From: Patescibacteria group bacterium | GTDB taxonomy: Bacteria; Patescibacteriota; Patescibacteriia; WFTA01; S139-112 | Direction: 5' to 3' | DNA length: 43,226 bases | Assembly (NCBI GenBank): GCA_015485695.1 | Contig: WFTB01000012.1 | Location: forward strand, 1 to 43,226 | Part shown: in pieces, positions 32,943 to 41,500 of the stretch | Layout of the letters: each line of letters starts with the position of its first letter | Numbering within the stretch: the stretch's first letter is position 1 | Translations under genes and position numbers: made by a program | The notes under the pieces: generated by a model | What the model was told of the DNA's origin: nothing | Seen by the model: only the letters and a program-made list of their open reading frames with translations | Database searches by the model: none

Positions 32943-33060
32943 TACAAACAAGTCCCCTTGGTGGCTCATTCAGAAGGTGCACCTTCTGTTTGTTGCTTCA
33001 CCCCGCCAAGGGGACGTTCATTAAAAATCCCTGTGGGTGCAGGGGATAAAAATGGAGGTG
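32943..33060 (+). ncRNA. Folded 5' leader of the small membrane protein gene
   Basis: A 13-bp outer stem (32952-32964 with 33003-33015, one G-U pair) encloses the perfect palindrome CAGAAGGTGCACCTTCTG (32971-32988). CAAACA (945-950) can instead pair with TGTTTG (987-992 of the 32,000s). A smaller hairpin CCCTG/CAGGG (33029-33044) precedes the strong ribosome-binding site GGAGGTG (33054-33060). The leader may control translation; no known riboswitch class is recognised. Confidence 0.5.
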
Positions 33061-33065
33061 TTCAG

Positions 33066-33506
33066 ATGAACACATTACTCAATCACGGTTTTGGCAGGAT
33101 GATGGTTGCCATCATGACGTTTGTGAGCTGTTACTTGGGTTTTATGGCTTTCAAGATTGGCGGGCATTACATTTACACTTACCCGCTCCATATTGAGAAC
33201 CTAAGCTTGGGTCTGAGTGGGCTATTATCTTTCCTGCTCGCGGCATATTATGTCGTGAAGGTGGTTTGGGGATCAAAATACTTGAACTTCGACCCCGATT
33301 CACCAAAATGGAAGTTGATTGCTCTTTCAATCATGTTTACGAGCGCCGTTGCTTCAATCGGCTTGTTTCAAACTATGAGCAGGTTGGAACTGTCTGAAAC
33401 GGACCCTAAGGCTACTGCCCTTGGTATGCTTTTCATGTACATGGTTATAACCGCCATTGTTACGTTAGCTTTTGTTAGTGACGTCGCCGATTCTGAAAAA
33501 AAATAA
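33066..33506 (+). CDS. Four-helix membrane protein of unknown function
   Basis: 146 residues from ATG 33066, five bases after GGAGGTG, the best Shine-Dalgarno sequence of the window. Four membrane helices: about 11-30, 44-68, 81-101 and 118-140. The family is not recognised. Its strong promoter and ribosome-binding site suggest high expression within an otherwise weakly expressed element. A terminator follows (33536-33568). Confidence 0.7.
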   Translation: MNTLLNHGFGRMMVAIMTFVSCYLGFMAFKIGGHYIYTYPLHIENLSLGLSGLLSFLLAAYYVVKVVWGSKYLNFDPDSPKWKLIALSIMFTSAVASIGLFQTMSRLELSETDPKATALGMLFMYMVITAIVTLAFVSDVADSEKK

Positions 33507-33535
33507 TTGGTCAATCGAAAACGAAATCGCGTCGA

Positions 33536-33568
33536 AAAAGAGAGTCTGACCAACTCTCTTTTATTTTT
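33536..33568 (+). terminator. Rho-independent terminator
   Basis: The stem AAAAGAGAGT/ACTCTCTTTT (33536-33545 with 33553-33562) is followed by a T-rich tail. Confidence 0.85.
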
Positions 33569-33599
33569 CTTTTGTTTTCGGTTATGACATAATGAAACT

Positions 33600-35000
33600 A
33601 TGGACATACAAAAAGACGAACTCACAAAAGAAGAAGATAGAGGCAAAAAGTATCGTCTAGCTTTTCTCAATCACCCAGTAGAGGATGACGATGTAGATTA
33701 CAAATCTGCTAACCTTTTCGTTGGGAAAGGGGATGACTTTTCCGTATCTCTTGTAAAAGATATTCTGGGCATGGCAAACTCTGGCGGCGGTTTTATTGTC
33801 ATCGGTTTTAAGGAGGACACAGCAAAACGAATCGTGCCGCAAAAACCTATTGATGAGATGGTTCTGGCTTCTTACGAAACCACTAAACTTTCACAGTTTG
33901 TTAATCATTATACTGCTGGTGCTGATCGCGTACGTCTAACTGTCCATAAAGACGAACTGGACGGACAGCACTATCCTGTCATAGAGATTTTTGGTTTTGA
34001 GAAAAGGCCTTTTTTCTGCCGCAGTACAGTATTAAGTCAAAATAGCAAGAAGACTTTATTGAAAGAGGGTGTGTTGTATATTCGTGTCCCAGGGGCGCAA
34101 ATAGTTGAAGTAGCTAGTCCTGATGACTGGGAGAGGTTGATAGACATTTGTGTTGAAAGGCGTAGAGGCGAGTTTCTCAAAAGCTTTAACTCCCTTTTAC
34201 AGGAAACTGGTTTATCTTCCAAGCAACTTGCGTCAGAATCTGTCAGTGACTCTCAAAAAAAAGAAATCGAGCAATGGGAGAAAAAAAATAGAGATGAGGT
34301 AAAAAAAAATCTGAAAGTAAATGGTTTTAAGGACGATGCTTTTTTTGAATCTACCCACTATTTAGTAGAGTCAAAGAAAAACTGGTCTTCTCCAGACCTG
34401 CTAGAAGTTGCTCGAAAAAGCGAACTGCGTAATACTGGCTGGCCGATAGGTATTGTTCCTCGTGGGGATGAAAGCGCAAAACCAATGGAGGACGGCGTTA
34501 AGGCGATAATGGCCAGCTCGGATACTTTTGACTATTGGTATTTGAGAAAAAATGGTAGCTACTATTTTGCTAGAGTGTATCGTGAGGATACAATGCAGAA
34601 AAGACAAAGTGATGATGGCAGGCGAGTTGATAATAAACCAATTTTGTATTTTGAAGTCCGCATCTGGCGTATCGCCGAGATTATTCTGCACTGTACAACA
34701 CTATACCGTCAACTTGGAGTTGCTTCAACTGAAAAAGTACATATCAAAATCACTCATAACGGCATTGCTGGCAGGACATTGACAGCGCGCGATCCTGATA
34801 GAAGCCTCATCGGGACTTATACTGCTGGCGCAAAAAAGTCTGTGTGGGAGACTGAAGCGTCTTTGGATAAGCTCAACGCGTTTTATGGTGACTTTGTTAT
34901 GGAGGCTTCTGCCAAGCTTTTTGAGATGTTTGACTTCCTAAAACTTGAAGAAAGTGTTTACAAGGGAATTATCAGCGAATTCTTGAATTCTAGGTTATGA
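33600..35000 (+). CDS. AlbA_2/Schlafen-domain putative nucleic-acid-binding protein
   Basis: 466 residues. The N-terminal AlbA_2 (divergent AAA-4, PF04326) domain covers about 30-165: VKDILGMANSGGGFIVIGFKED (the conserved A-N-s-x-G-G-x-i-x-i-G core), then VHKDELDGQHYPVIEIFG, and LYIRVPGAQ. The C-terminal 290 residues are unrecognised and mixed alpha/beta. Schlafen-like AlbA_2 proteins bind or cut tRNA and are found in transcription regulators and in anti-phage systems. In an integrated element such a gene is a candidate defence or abortive-infection factor; that is inference. Confidence 0.75.
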   Translation: MDIQKDELTKEEDRGKKYRLAFLNHPVEDDDVDYKSANLFVGKGDDFSVSLVKDILGMANSGGGFIVIGFKEDTAKRIVPQKPIDEMVLASYETTKLSQFVNHYTAGADRVRLTVHKDELDGQHYPVIEIFGFEKRPFFCRSTVLSQNSKKTLLKEGVLYIRVPGAQIVEVASPDDWERLIDICVERRRGEFLKSFNSLLQETGLSSKQLASESVSDSQKKEIEQWEKKNRDEVKKNLKVNGFKDDAFFESTHYLVESKKNWSSPDLLEVARKSELRNTGWPIGIVPRGDESAKPMEDGVKAIMASSDTFDYWYLRKNGSYYFARVYREDTMQKRQSDDGRRVDNKPILYFEVRIWRIAEIILHCTTLYRQLGVASTEKVHIKITHNGIAGRTLTARDPDRSLIGTYTAGAKKSVWETEASLDKLNAFYGDFVMEASAKLFEMFDFLKLEESVYKGIISEFLNSRL

Positions 35001-35002
35001 GC

Positions 35003-35137
35003 TCAAATCGGAACTGAAGCAACAAAAACCAGCTCTTTCTTCCTGTTATACCACGTTCGAATACTGTCTACGGTTTGGAGCCAACTTAGTGCACGTTTTG
35101 AGAGACCGACTTGCGTCAGGAATTCTCTAAAATGCAT
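35003..35137 (-). CDS. Tiny helix-turn-helix-like protein
   Basis: 44 residues from ATG 35137: MHFREFLTQVGLSKRALSWL...DSIRTWYNRKKELV. The spacing resembles a helix-turn-helix (FL...GLS+raLs.L....ti..W), as in small phage or transposon regulators. It is tail-to-tail with the AlbA_2 gene, two bases apart. The frame is open further upstream, so it may be the end of a longer gene. Confidence is limited by its size. Confidence 0.4.
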   Translation of the reverse strand: MHFREFLTQVGLSKRALSWLQTVDSIRTWYNRKKELVFVASVPI

Positions 35138-35165
35138 AGTAAATTTGGCGTAGTCAAATACAAAA

Positions 35166-35188
35166 ATACTCAATTGAGTACTTTTTTT
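35166..35188. terminator. Palindrome TACTCAATTGAGTA with T7 tail
   Basis: Perfect short palindrome followed by CTTTTTTT on the plus strand. It could be the terminator of the AlbA_2 gene or an operator for the tiny HTH gene read leftward. Confidence 0.5.
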
Positions 35189-35248
35189 GTAGTTTTTCCT
35201 TACTTTTTAGCTAAAATGCGGGAAGATAAAGATTGTTACTTTATATTA

Positions 35249-35381
35249 ATGCTAAAAAAGAGATTGTAAAAACTGGGTAAAAACGACTTAATCAAAGAGA
35301 TTGGGCAACTTCGCAAGCGTAAAATATGGGCTTGTTTAGGAAAATAAACCTGAAAATGTTGTTGAACAATGCAAAACTGAA
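35249..35381 (+). pseudogene. Decayed 5' end of a DNA methyltransferase (Mod-type)
   Basis: Across two frames and two stops the sequence reads MLKKRL*KLGKNDLIKEIGQLRKRK, then, one base shifted, YGLV*ENKPENVVEQCKTE. This closely resembles the N-terminus of type III / N4-N6 DNA methyltransferases (K.RKKYGLVWE.KPE.VVEQCK.ELP), with the Trp codon TGG changed to TAG. Nothing of the catalytic DPPY part remains. It is a dead fragment, probably left from a lost restriction-modification system. Confidence 0.6.
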
Positions 35382-35488
35382 TATTTTAAATTCTATAACA
35401 AGAAGAGAAAGTACACATCTCTCGACAAAAAAGTTCAAGCCCAGATATTTTTTAAAAAATTTAAAAGTCGATTATTGATTTTTAAACT

Positions 35489-37006
35489 ATGAACAAAAAA
35501 GTTAGAACTCTACTGATTGGTGTTGGCTATCATTCTAAACGCATTTATTTACCTTATTTAAAAAAAGAAAGTATGTGTAAATTGGTTGCTTGTTTGGATT
35601 TAGAAACACACCAAGAAAGGGTTAGTAGATTAATAAAGTCACATTTCGGCTCATCTGTATCATGTTACTTTACTAAAGAAAATCGTATTTCCGATAAACT
35701 TAAAAGATCTGAACTAAAGCAATTAAACCAGATTATTGAAAAGCACAAAATTGAAGCTGTTATAATATCAACCGAACCATTGTCTCATTTTAAATATACT
35801 TATTGGGCAATTAAAAATTTTTTACATATTTTGCTTGATAAACCGATAACAACAGAAGTGGATGTTTCTACCAATACATCAAAGGCATTAAAGCTCTACA
35901 AAGACTATGAAAAAATAGAACGTCTTTATGAGCACAATTGTAAAAAAAAGAATATAATATTCAATTTACAAGCACAACGTCGCTACCATAAGGGTTTTCA
36001 AAAAGTTAGAGAAAAAATAAAAGAGATAACCAGGCTGACTCATTGCCCTGTAAATTTTATCCAAACTTTTCATTCAGACGGACAATGGACATTTCCAAAC
36101 GAATTTGTGTCACAAACCTACCATCCATATAACCAGGGTTATGGGAAAATGTCTCATTCAGGATATCATAGTATGGATATAGCCTTGTGGCTAGCGTTAT
36201 CTTCTTTGGAAGAAAGTAAATATTGGAATAAATATAGTGTCTTCGCACAATTTGTGAGACCCAAAGATGTACTTGCCCAATTCAATGGCAACGACTTTCA
36301 TCGTGTATTTCCTGAGATAAAAAAGAACAATTGGGATCTTAATATAAAAGGTGTCAGGGAAAATATGGGTGAAGTTGATGCTTTTATAAATTTATCCTTG
36401 TATAAGGATAATCGAATTATTACTAGCATGAATTGTAACGCACTCCATCATAGTTTTAGTGGTAGAGGGTGGTATGATTCTACAGGCAGAGACTTATACA
36501 AGGGTAATGGAAGAATTAGACAAGAATCGTATATAATAGAACAAGGGGCTTTTCAGTCCATTATAATAAATTCATTTCAATCGGCAGAAATCCAAAAAAG
36601 TAAAATATCCCCTTATAATGTTGGCGGGGAGTATCATTATGAAATACACATATTTCGAAATAATAAGATACTAAAAAAACAACGTCCATATGAAAACATA
36701 AACATTAAAGACCTCACAAGGATAAAGAATTTAGGTTATTCTCGTGGGCACCAAGAAGACGCTAGACGCGCGTGTATTTCAGATTTTTACCAGGCAATTA
36801 TAAAAAACAAAAGACCCTCTGAACAAGTATCCAATATTATTTACCACAGTTTATCTACACAGATTTTAAGTTCAATTTATTTGTCTGCTGCTAGAAAATA
36901 CAAAGGACAAAAAAATTTAATAATAAAGAATAATATTAAACATTTAAACAAAATTTATGGAAAAAAAACTACCAATAATCATACAGACAATAATATACAA
37001 AATTAG
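35489..37006 (+). CDS. Gfo/Idh/MocA-family oxidoreductase-like protein
   Basis: 505 residues. The N-terminal Rossmann part resembles Gfo/Idh/MocA dehydrogenases: VRTLLIGVGYHSKRIYLPYL (dinucleotide glycines), VACLD, EAVIISTEPLSHFKYTYWAIKNFLHILLDKPIT (the EKP-like catalytic position is DKP). An inserted helical part (about 55-85, 120-170) makes it longer than the usual 330-400 residues. It probably oxidises or reduces a sugar-like substrate. It heads a six-gene, AT-rich operon and ends 50 bases inside the Nudix gene. Confidence 0.7.
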   Translation: MNKKVRTLLIGVGYHSKRIYLPYLKKESMCKLVACLDLETHQERVSRLIKSHFGSSVSCYFTKENRISDKLKRSELKQLNQIIEKHKIEAVIISTEPLSHFKYTYWAIKNFLHILLDKPITTEVDVSTNTSKALKLYKDYEKIERLYEHNCKKKNIIFNLQAQRRYHKGFQKVREKIKEITRLTHCPVNFIQTFHSDGQWTFPNEFVSQTYHPYNQGYGKMSHSGYHSMDIALWLALSSLEESKYWNKYSVFAQFVRPKDVLAQFNGNDFHRVFPEIKKNNWDLNIKGVRENMGEVDAFINLSLYKDNRIITSMNCNALHHSFSGRGWYDSTGRDLYKGNGRIRQESYIIEQGAFQSIIINSFQSAEIQKSKISPYNVGGEYHYEIHIFRNNKILKKQRPYENINIKDLTRIKNLGYSRGHQEDARRACISDFYQAIIKNKRPSEQVSNIIYHSLSTQILSSIYLSAARKYKGQKNLIIKNNIKHLNKIYGKKTTNNHTDNNIQN

Positions 37007-37382
37007 AGATGCCGAACCTGAATTTTTGCTATTAAAAAGAAGTGAAGACAGGGGAGATTTTTGGAATACTGTTAATGGGACAATGGAAATGGACGAAAAC
37101 GTTAGCCAATGCAGAGAAAGAGAAATTGCAGAAGAAACGGGTATTAAAAAACTGTCAAATTGGAGCCAAGAGCTGTACAGATTCAACTTCAATTATAAAG
37201 GAAACACAATGACAGTAATAGTTTTTTCAGCACAAGTCGATTTATCTCAAGAAGTAACGATAAATGACGAGCACACAGAGTATGGGTGGTTTAAATTTGA
37301 TAAAGCAATTGAAACTTTAAAATTTGATTATGATAAAAAAGCTTTAGAAGTTTGCAATAATATGATTAAAGCTAACCAATAA
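36957..37382 (+). CDS. Nudix hydrolase
   Basis: 141 residues with a full Nudix box GTMEMDENVSQCREREIAEETGI (G-x5-E-x7-REU-x-EE-x-G-U; about 42-64). The core resembles dihydroneopterin triphosphate or dNTP pyrophosphatases (NudB-like), with an EFLLLKR strand before the box and YGWFKFDKAI after it. It hydrolyses a nucleoside diphosphate linked to another moiety, substrate unknown. It overlaps the oxidoreductase gene by 50 bases and abuts the kinase gene by one base. Confidence 0.9.
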   Translation: MEKKLPIIIQTIIYKIRDAEPEFLLLKRSEDRGDFWNTVNGTMEMDENVSQCREREIAEETGIKKLSNWSQELYRFNFNYKGNTMTVIVFSAQVDLSQEVTINDEHTEYGWFKFDKAIETLKFDYDKKALEVCNNMIKANQ

Positions 37383-37383
37383 C

Positions 37384-38133
37384 ATGAAAAACGAAAAAAA
37401 AATATTTACCATAGCCTTTGAAGGTGAAAGTCGTGTAGGCAAAGGAACTCAAATTGAGATGATTAAAAATAAATTGCGAAAAATGGGAATTCCTTGTATA
37501 TCCATTCGTGGTGAAGGCTATAGAAATGGTGAAGGAAATTCAGAAGACGATCCCGCATCAGATTATTGGAAAAAAATTAGTGAAATGCTTAAAAATGGTA
37601 TTGATAAATATGAATCGTGGAATGAGGCAAGTTATAGGTTAGCCCGTGAACTTCTTGTTTGGCGTGACAGGATTCTTTCTAGAGAAATAGACAAATCTAT
37701 CAAACCTTTTGGTGTGTTGTTGATAGACCGTTCATTAATATCAAATTCTATTTTAAAGACATTGCAAAAGAAGCCCCAGCCCGGGTATACTTTTAGATCA
37801 GATGAGTTGTACCCCAAACATCTTCAAAATCGCAAAAAAATTACAACAGAAATGGTTTCTCCGGATATAATTTTTGAACTTATCGCTCCAAAAGAAGTTT
37901 TATTATCCAGGCTTGATAAAAATCATCCTGAATATGAATTCAAAAAAAATAATATTGAAAACAAATACAATCTATATCTTGAAGCAAAGAAACATCTGCC
38001 TAAAGAAATTCAAGACATTATTGTGCCTATAGATTCATCTGGTGCTCCCGAGGAAGTTTTTTCTAAAATACTAAGGGAAATCAGTATAAGATTTCCTGAG
38101 CTTGAAGTAAGTCAAAACAACAGATTATGTTAA
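37384..38133 (+). CDS. Thymidylate-kinase-like P-loop kinase
   Basis: 249 residues. P-loop FEGESRVGKGTQIEMI (GESRVGKGT, about 13-21), followed by IRGEGY at the position of the dTMP kinase TREPGG segment. LLIDRSLISNSI matches the DR(Y/S)xxSS motif, and SPDIIFELIAPKEVLLSRL matches PDl.i.L..p...a..R. Longer than dTMP kinase (about 210) by a charged insertion. It would phosphorylate a nucleoside monophosphate. It overlaps the deaminase gene by seven bases. Confidence 0.75.
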   Translation: MKNEKKIFTIAFEGESRVGKGTQIEMIKNKLRKMGIPCISIRGEGYRNGEGNSEDDPASDYWKKISEMLKNGIDKYESWNEASYRLARELLVWRDRILSREIDKSIKPFGVLLIDRSLISNSILKTLQKKPQPGYTFRSDELYPKHLQNRKKITTEMVSPDIIFELIAPKEVLLSRLDKNHPEYEFKKNNIENKYNLYLEAKKHLPKEIQDIIVPIDSSGAPEEVFSKILREISIRFPELEVSQNNRLC

Positions 38134-38600
38134 ATGCTAACGATAAATTCATGCTTGCCGCTATAGCAGAAGCACAACTAGCCAGACAAAATAACAATTA
38201 TGCGATTGGTGCCGTCATTGTAATAGATGGTCAAATTATTGCTCGTTCACCAAATATAACCAGAACCGTGAATGATCCAACTTATCATGCTGAAATTGAA
38301 GTAATAAGAAAAGCAATAAAAAAAACAGGCGATAAATTTCTTGAAGGGGCAATTTTATACACTACCCATGAACCTTGTCCGATGTGTGCAACTGCCTGTG
38401 TGTGGGCTCGTCTTAAAGGAGTGATTTATGGAGCAGATATGAAAGATATGGTTGATTATTCGAAAAAGCATGGAAACAAAAAATGGTGTTGGAGGACGGT
38501 TCAAATAAATGCAAAAGAAGTTTTTTCTAAAGGATACCCGAAAGTTGAGATCATAGAAGGGTTTATGAGAAATGAATGTCTTAAATTGTTTCATTCTTAA
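38127..38600 (+). CDS. Nucleoside/nucleotide deaminase (CDA-like zinc fold)
   Basis: 157 residues. Zinc and catalytic motifs are complete: HAEIEVIR (His-Ala-Glu, about 53-60) and EPCPMCATAC (about 82-91). The wording is that of guanine/cytosine/tRNA-adenosine-type deaminases (YAIGAVIVIDGQIIARSPN, TTHEPCPMCATACVWA, VIYGADMKDM). The substrate could be guanine, cytosine or a modified base. The position after a nucleoside-kinase-like gene suggests a nucleotide pathway. Confidence 0.9.
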   Translation: MLNANDKFMLAAIAEAQLARQNNNYAIGAVIVIDGQIIARSPNITRTVNDPTYHAEIEVIRKAIKKTGDKFLEGAILYTTHEPCPMCATACVWARLKGVIYGADMKDMVDYSKKHGNKKWCWRTVQINAKEVFSKGYPKVEIIEGFMRNECLKLFHS

Positions 38601-38613
38601 TAAGTTTATCTTT

Positions 38614-39447
38614 ATGACAAAAATTAAAATAAATTCAATTAAATGTATAGAAAGTTTGTCTTATCCAGATTTTATAGGGTTGATTAATCAATGGAATACG
38701 CCTCCGGGTTCATATTCAACTATATCTAAACTGGCAATATTTTCACATTTAAACAAAAATTCAAATCTTTTAGAAGTTGGTTGTTCCACAGGATTTTCTT
38801 TGCGTGAATTTTCCAGTATCACGGGTTGTAGTGGTGTAGGAATTGATATTTCGCGAAATTCAATCAAAATGGCGAATTACAACAAACAAAAATACGCGCC
38901 AAACAGCCAAATAGTATATAAGGCTGCTGATGGCTATAGTTACAATCCCAGTAACCCTTTTTCGCATATAATGGTGGGGGGGAATTTAAAATTTTTTGGT
39001 AGCCCGGAAAAAATGATGTCTAGGTGTATAGAAATGATAAAAGACGGAGGCTTTATTCTCGCAACTCCGTATTATGAAGTCAAAAGGACACCTGAAAAAA
39101 TAGCAAAAAATATACACAAAATGCTTGGTATACCCATGTCAGCTTTTTCAAACTTTACCTATAAAAAAGTTATGGACCTGTACAATAAACTGGAGATAAT
39201 CTTTGAAGAACGAAAAACTCTAACACAAGAAACAAACCAAGAAATAGAGTATTATGCTCAATCAGTAATTTCAAGGGCATGTAAAATTCATTCAATTACC
39301 AATCAAGACATATATGATGCCATGTATAAAAGACTTGTTAAAATAAGAAAATTGATAAATTCAACAAGACCTTATCAGGAATACGTAATTCTTGTTCTTA
39401 GGTACAGAAAATCCGTTTATCCCAATCGCTATACAGCTTTATTTTAA
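38614..39447 (+). CDS. SAM-dependent methyltransferase (class I)
   Basis: 277 residues from MTKIKINSIKCIESLSYPDF; an in-frame ATG at 38572 overlaps the deaminase gene and is less likely. Motif I is LLEVGCSTGFSLREF (about 52-66), motif II is GVGIDIS, and motif III is in the YKAADGYSYNPSNPFSHIMVGG region, then motif IV-like MIKDGGFILATPYY. The C-terminal third is helical and may bind substrate. Substrate unknown. Confidence 0.82.
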   Translation: MTKIKINSIKCIESLSYPDFIGLINQWNTPPGSYSTISKLAIFSHLNKNSNLLEVGCSTGFSLREFSSITGCSGVGIDISRNSIKMANYNKQKYAPNSQIVYKAADGYSYNPSNPFSHIMVGGNLKFFGSPEKMMSRCIEMIKDGGFILATPYYEVKRTPEKIAKNIHKMLGIPMSAFSNFTYKKVMDLYNKLEIIFEERKTLTQETNQEIEYYAQSVISRACKIHSITNQDIYDAMYKRLVKIRKLINSTRPYQEYVILVLRYRKSVYPNRYTALF

Positions 39448-39451
39448 TCTC

Positions 39452-40585
39452 ATGCAAGATAAACATAGAACTTGGGTAGAAATTTCCCGTAATCGCATCC
39501 AAAAAAACATTACCAACATTAGACAATGTATTGGCAAGGATGTTTTATTAATGGCAGTTGTAAAAGCAAATGCTTATGGTGCGGGCATACAAGAAATAGT
39601 AAGTATGACAAAATCTGCAGTAGATTGGTACGGAGTAAATTCACTTAGAGAAGCCAATGTTGTAAGAAAAAATTGTAATAAACCGATTCTTATTTTAGGT
39701 TATGTTGCAGATGGTAATATACAAGAAGTAGTGAAAAAGAATTATAGTATTCTAGTTTATAATTATGAAACAGTTAACTTATTGTCAAAGTATTCAACTT
39801 TTTCTCAAAAAGCTAAAATTCATATAAAAATTGATACAGGCTTGACTAGGCTGGGTTTGTTTGTTGAAGATTTGCCAAATTTTATAAAACATGTACAAAA
39901 AACACCTAACATTAAAATTGAAGGTTTATGTACCCACTATGCCAGATTGATGGATGATAAAGATAATGATATTTATCAACATCAACTTGATAAATTTAAA
40001 CGAGCAGAAAATATTCTGCAAAAAATTGGAATATCCGTTGATATAAAGCATACAGCATCATCCATGGCTGCTATTCTGTATAAAAAAACTCGTTTCGATA
40101 TGGTAAGAATAGGAATTTTAATTTATGGTTTATGGGGCGGGAAAGACATGATTCCTTTGGTAAAAAGAAAAGGAAAAAAGATAAACATTTATCCCATTTT
40201 ATCTTGGAAGACCCGGGTGATTAGTATTAAAACAATAGATAAAGGAACTAGCGTGGGATATATGAATTCATGGACAGCCAGTAAAAAAATAAAAATAGCT
40301 ATCATCGGTACTGGTTATTATGATGGGTTAGACAGGCGTTATGCTAAAAAAGGAAAGGTATTGATTGGTGGACAATTTGCAAAAATAATAGGCAAAATCA
40401 CCATGAATATGTGCATAGTTGATATTTCAAAAATAAAAGATGTTAAGATTGGTGATATAGTTGTTATTATAGGAAAATCAAAAGGAAAAGAAATTACCGC
40501 TTATGATGTCGCTGAGGCAATTAATACAAGTACGTATGAGATTATAGCTCGTATTGACCCCCTCATTCCGAGGATTTTAGTTTAA
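39452..40585 (+). CDS. alr: Alanine racemase
   Basis: 377 residues from MQDKHRTWVEIS; the in-frame start at 39392 lies inside the upstream gene. The PLP Lys is in AVVKANAYGAG (about 35-45). HIKIDTGLTRLGLF, GLCTHYARLMD and the C-terminal ITMNMCIVDIS are classic Alr segments. The second catalytic Tyr region is SVGYMNSWTASKK. It makes D-alanine for peptidoglycan. As the last gene of an operon with nucleotide-type enzymes it may serve a dedicated pathway or simply cell-wall supply. Confidence 0.92.
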   Translation: MQDKHRTWVEISRNRIQKNITNIRQCIGKDVLLMAVVKANAYGAGIQEIVSMTKSAVDWYGVNSLREANVVRKNCNKPILILGYVADGNIQEVVKKNYSILVYNYETVNLLSKYSTFSQKAKIHIKIDTGLTRLGLFVEDLPNFIKHVQKTPNIKIEGLCTHYARLMDDKDNDIYQHQLDKFKRAENILQKIGISVDIKHTASSMAAILYKKTRFDMVRIGILIYGLWGGKDMIPLVKRKGKKINIYPILSWKTRVISIKTIDKGTSVGYMNSWTASKKIKIAIIGTGYYDGLDRRYAKKGKVLIGGQFAKIIGKITMNMCIVDISKIKDVKIGDIVVIIGKSKGKEITAYDVAEAINTSTYEIIARIDPLIPRILV

Positions 40586-40615
40586 ATAAAAATCTAAACT
40601 TTGGCACTTTTCAAA

Positions 40616-41446
40616 TTAAACACCAGCCAGTAATGGTGAGTTGAGTTTAAGTGCTTTAATGATTTCATCTGGATTCTTGTTATCTTGAAATTGCCGATAG
40701 GCAAAATGAACTATCATCTCGGTTATCTGATCCTTGTAGTATGGGCACATTTGTCCAGCCGTTTTAAGTTGATGTGACAGTTTCCTCAATAGAGAACTTT
40801 CTAACTTCATTTTTTGCAGGAACACATAAGTTAAGGAAACTAAGCACCAATGACGCTTGATACCGGTAAGTTTTCTCATCTGATATGATCCAAGGCTCAA
40901 ATGTTGTTTTGAACCTCTAAAGAAGACTTCAATAGACCATCTAAGCAGATAACTTTTAATGATTTTATCCGAACGCCAGGCAACATGATTGGTGGCTGAA
41001 ACTATTACTTTCGTCCACGCTTTCTTTTTCAGATCATATTCTTGAACAAAAACCAATCTAACTTTTCTGTTCAAAGATTTGACCTGAAAGCATTTACTGT
41101 GAAGTCTGAACTTTCTATCTCTAATTATAGATTCAGTAAAGTCTTTCTCGGTCAAAGAGTCCCGATAATCACTCACTGAAATGTTTTCCACTTTTACTTT
41201 GATAAGCCGGTTAGACTTCATTCTAGAAACCCATGTTTTATGATTTTGCTCAATAAAATCAACTAAATCATTATTTAAATACCAACCATCAAAAAGTACG
41301 CCTTGAAAATTCAATCCTTTGTCAATCGCCCATTTGACGAGCTCCTTAGCAATGACGTGTTTGGTCTTGAATTGTTCTGTATTATCTATTAAATCTCGTT
41401 TTACATACATTTCCATTGTCAGTGGGTAGCCAATTCCCCGAGCCAA
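40616..41446 (-). pseudogene. 5'-truncated DDE transposase (IS4/IS701-like)
   Basis: About 276 residues of the C-terminal part of a DDE transposase: GVLFDGWYLNNDLVDFIEQN with WVSRMKSNR, then the region with YLLRWSIEVFFRGSKQHLSLGSYQMRKLTGIKRHW. The last carries the catalytic Glu and is typical of the group. About 130 N-terminal residues, with the first catalytic Asp, are missing, and the only start is a TTG at 41446. The copy is therefore not autonomous. Confidence 0.8.
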
Positions 41447-41500
41447 CCTAGTACGCAGTTCGAGTGACCGGTTCCCGTTCAGAAGTGCGTAGTAATCATC

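Noticed and set aside
35040-35055. TTCGAAT string as a right attachment site copy of tRNA-Asn
   Set aside because: Only about eight bases match the T-loop and the flanks differ, so it is likely chance.
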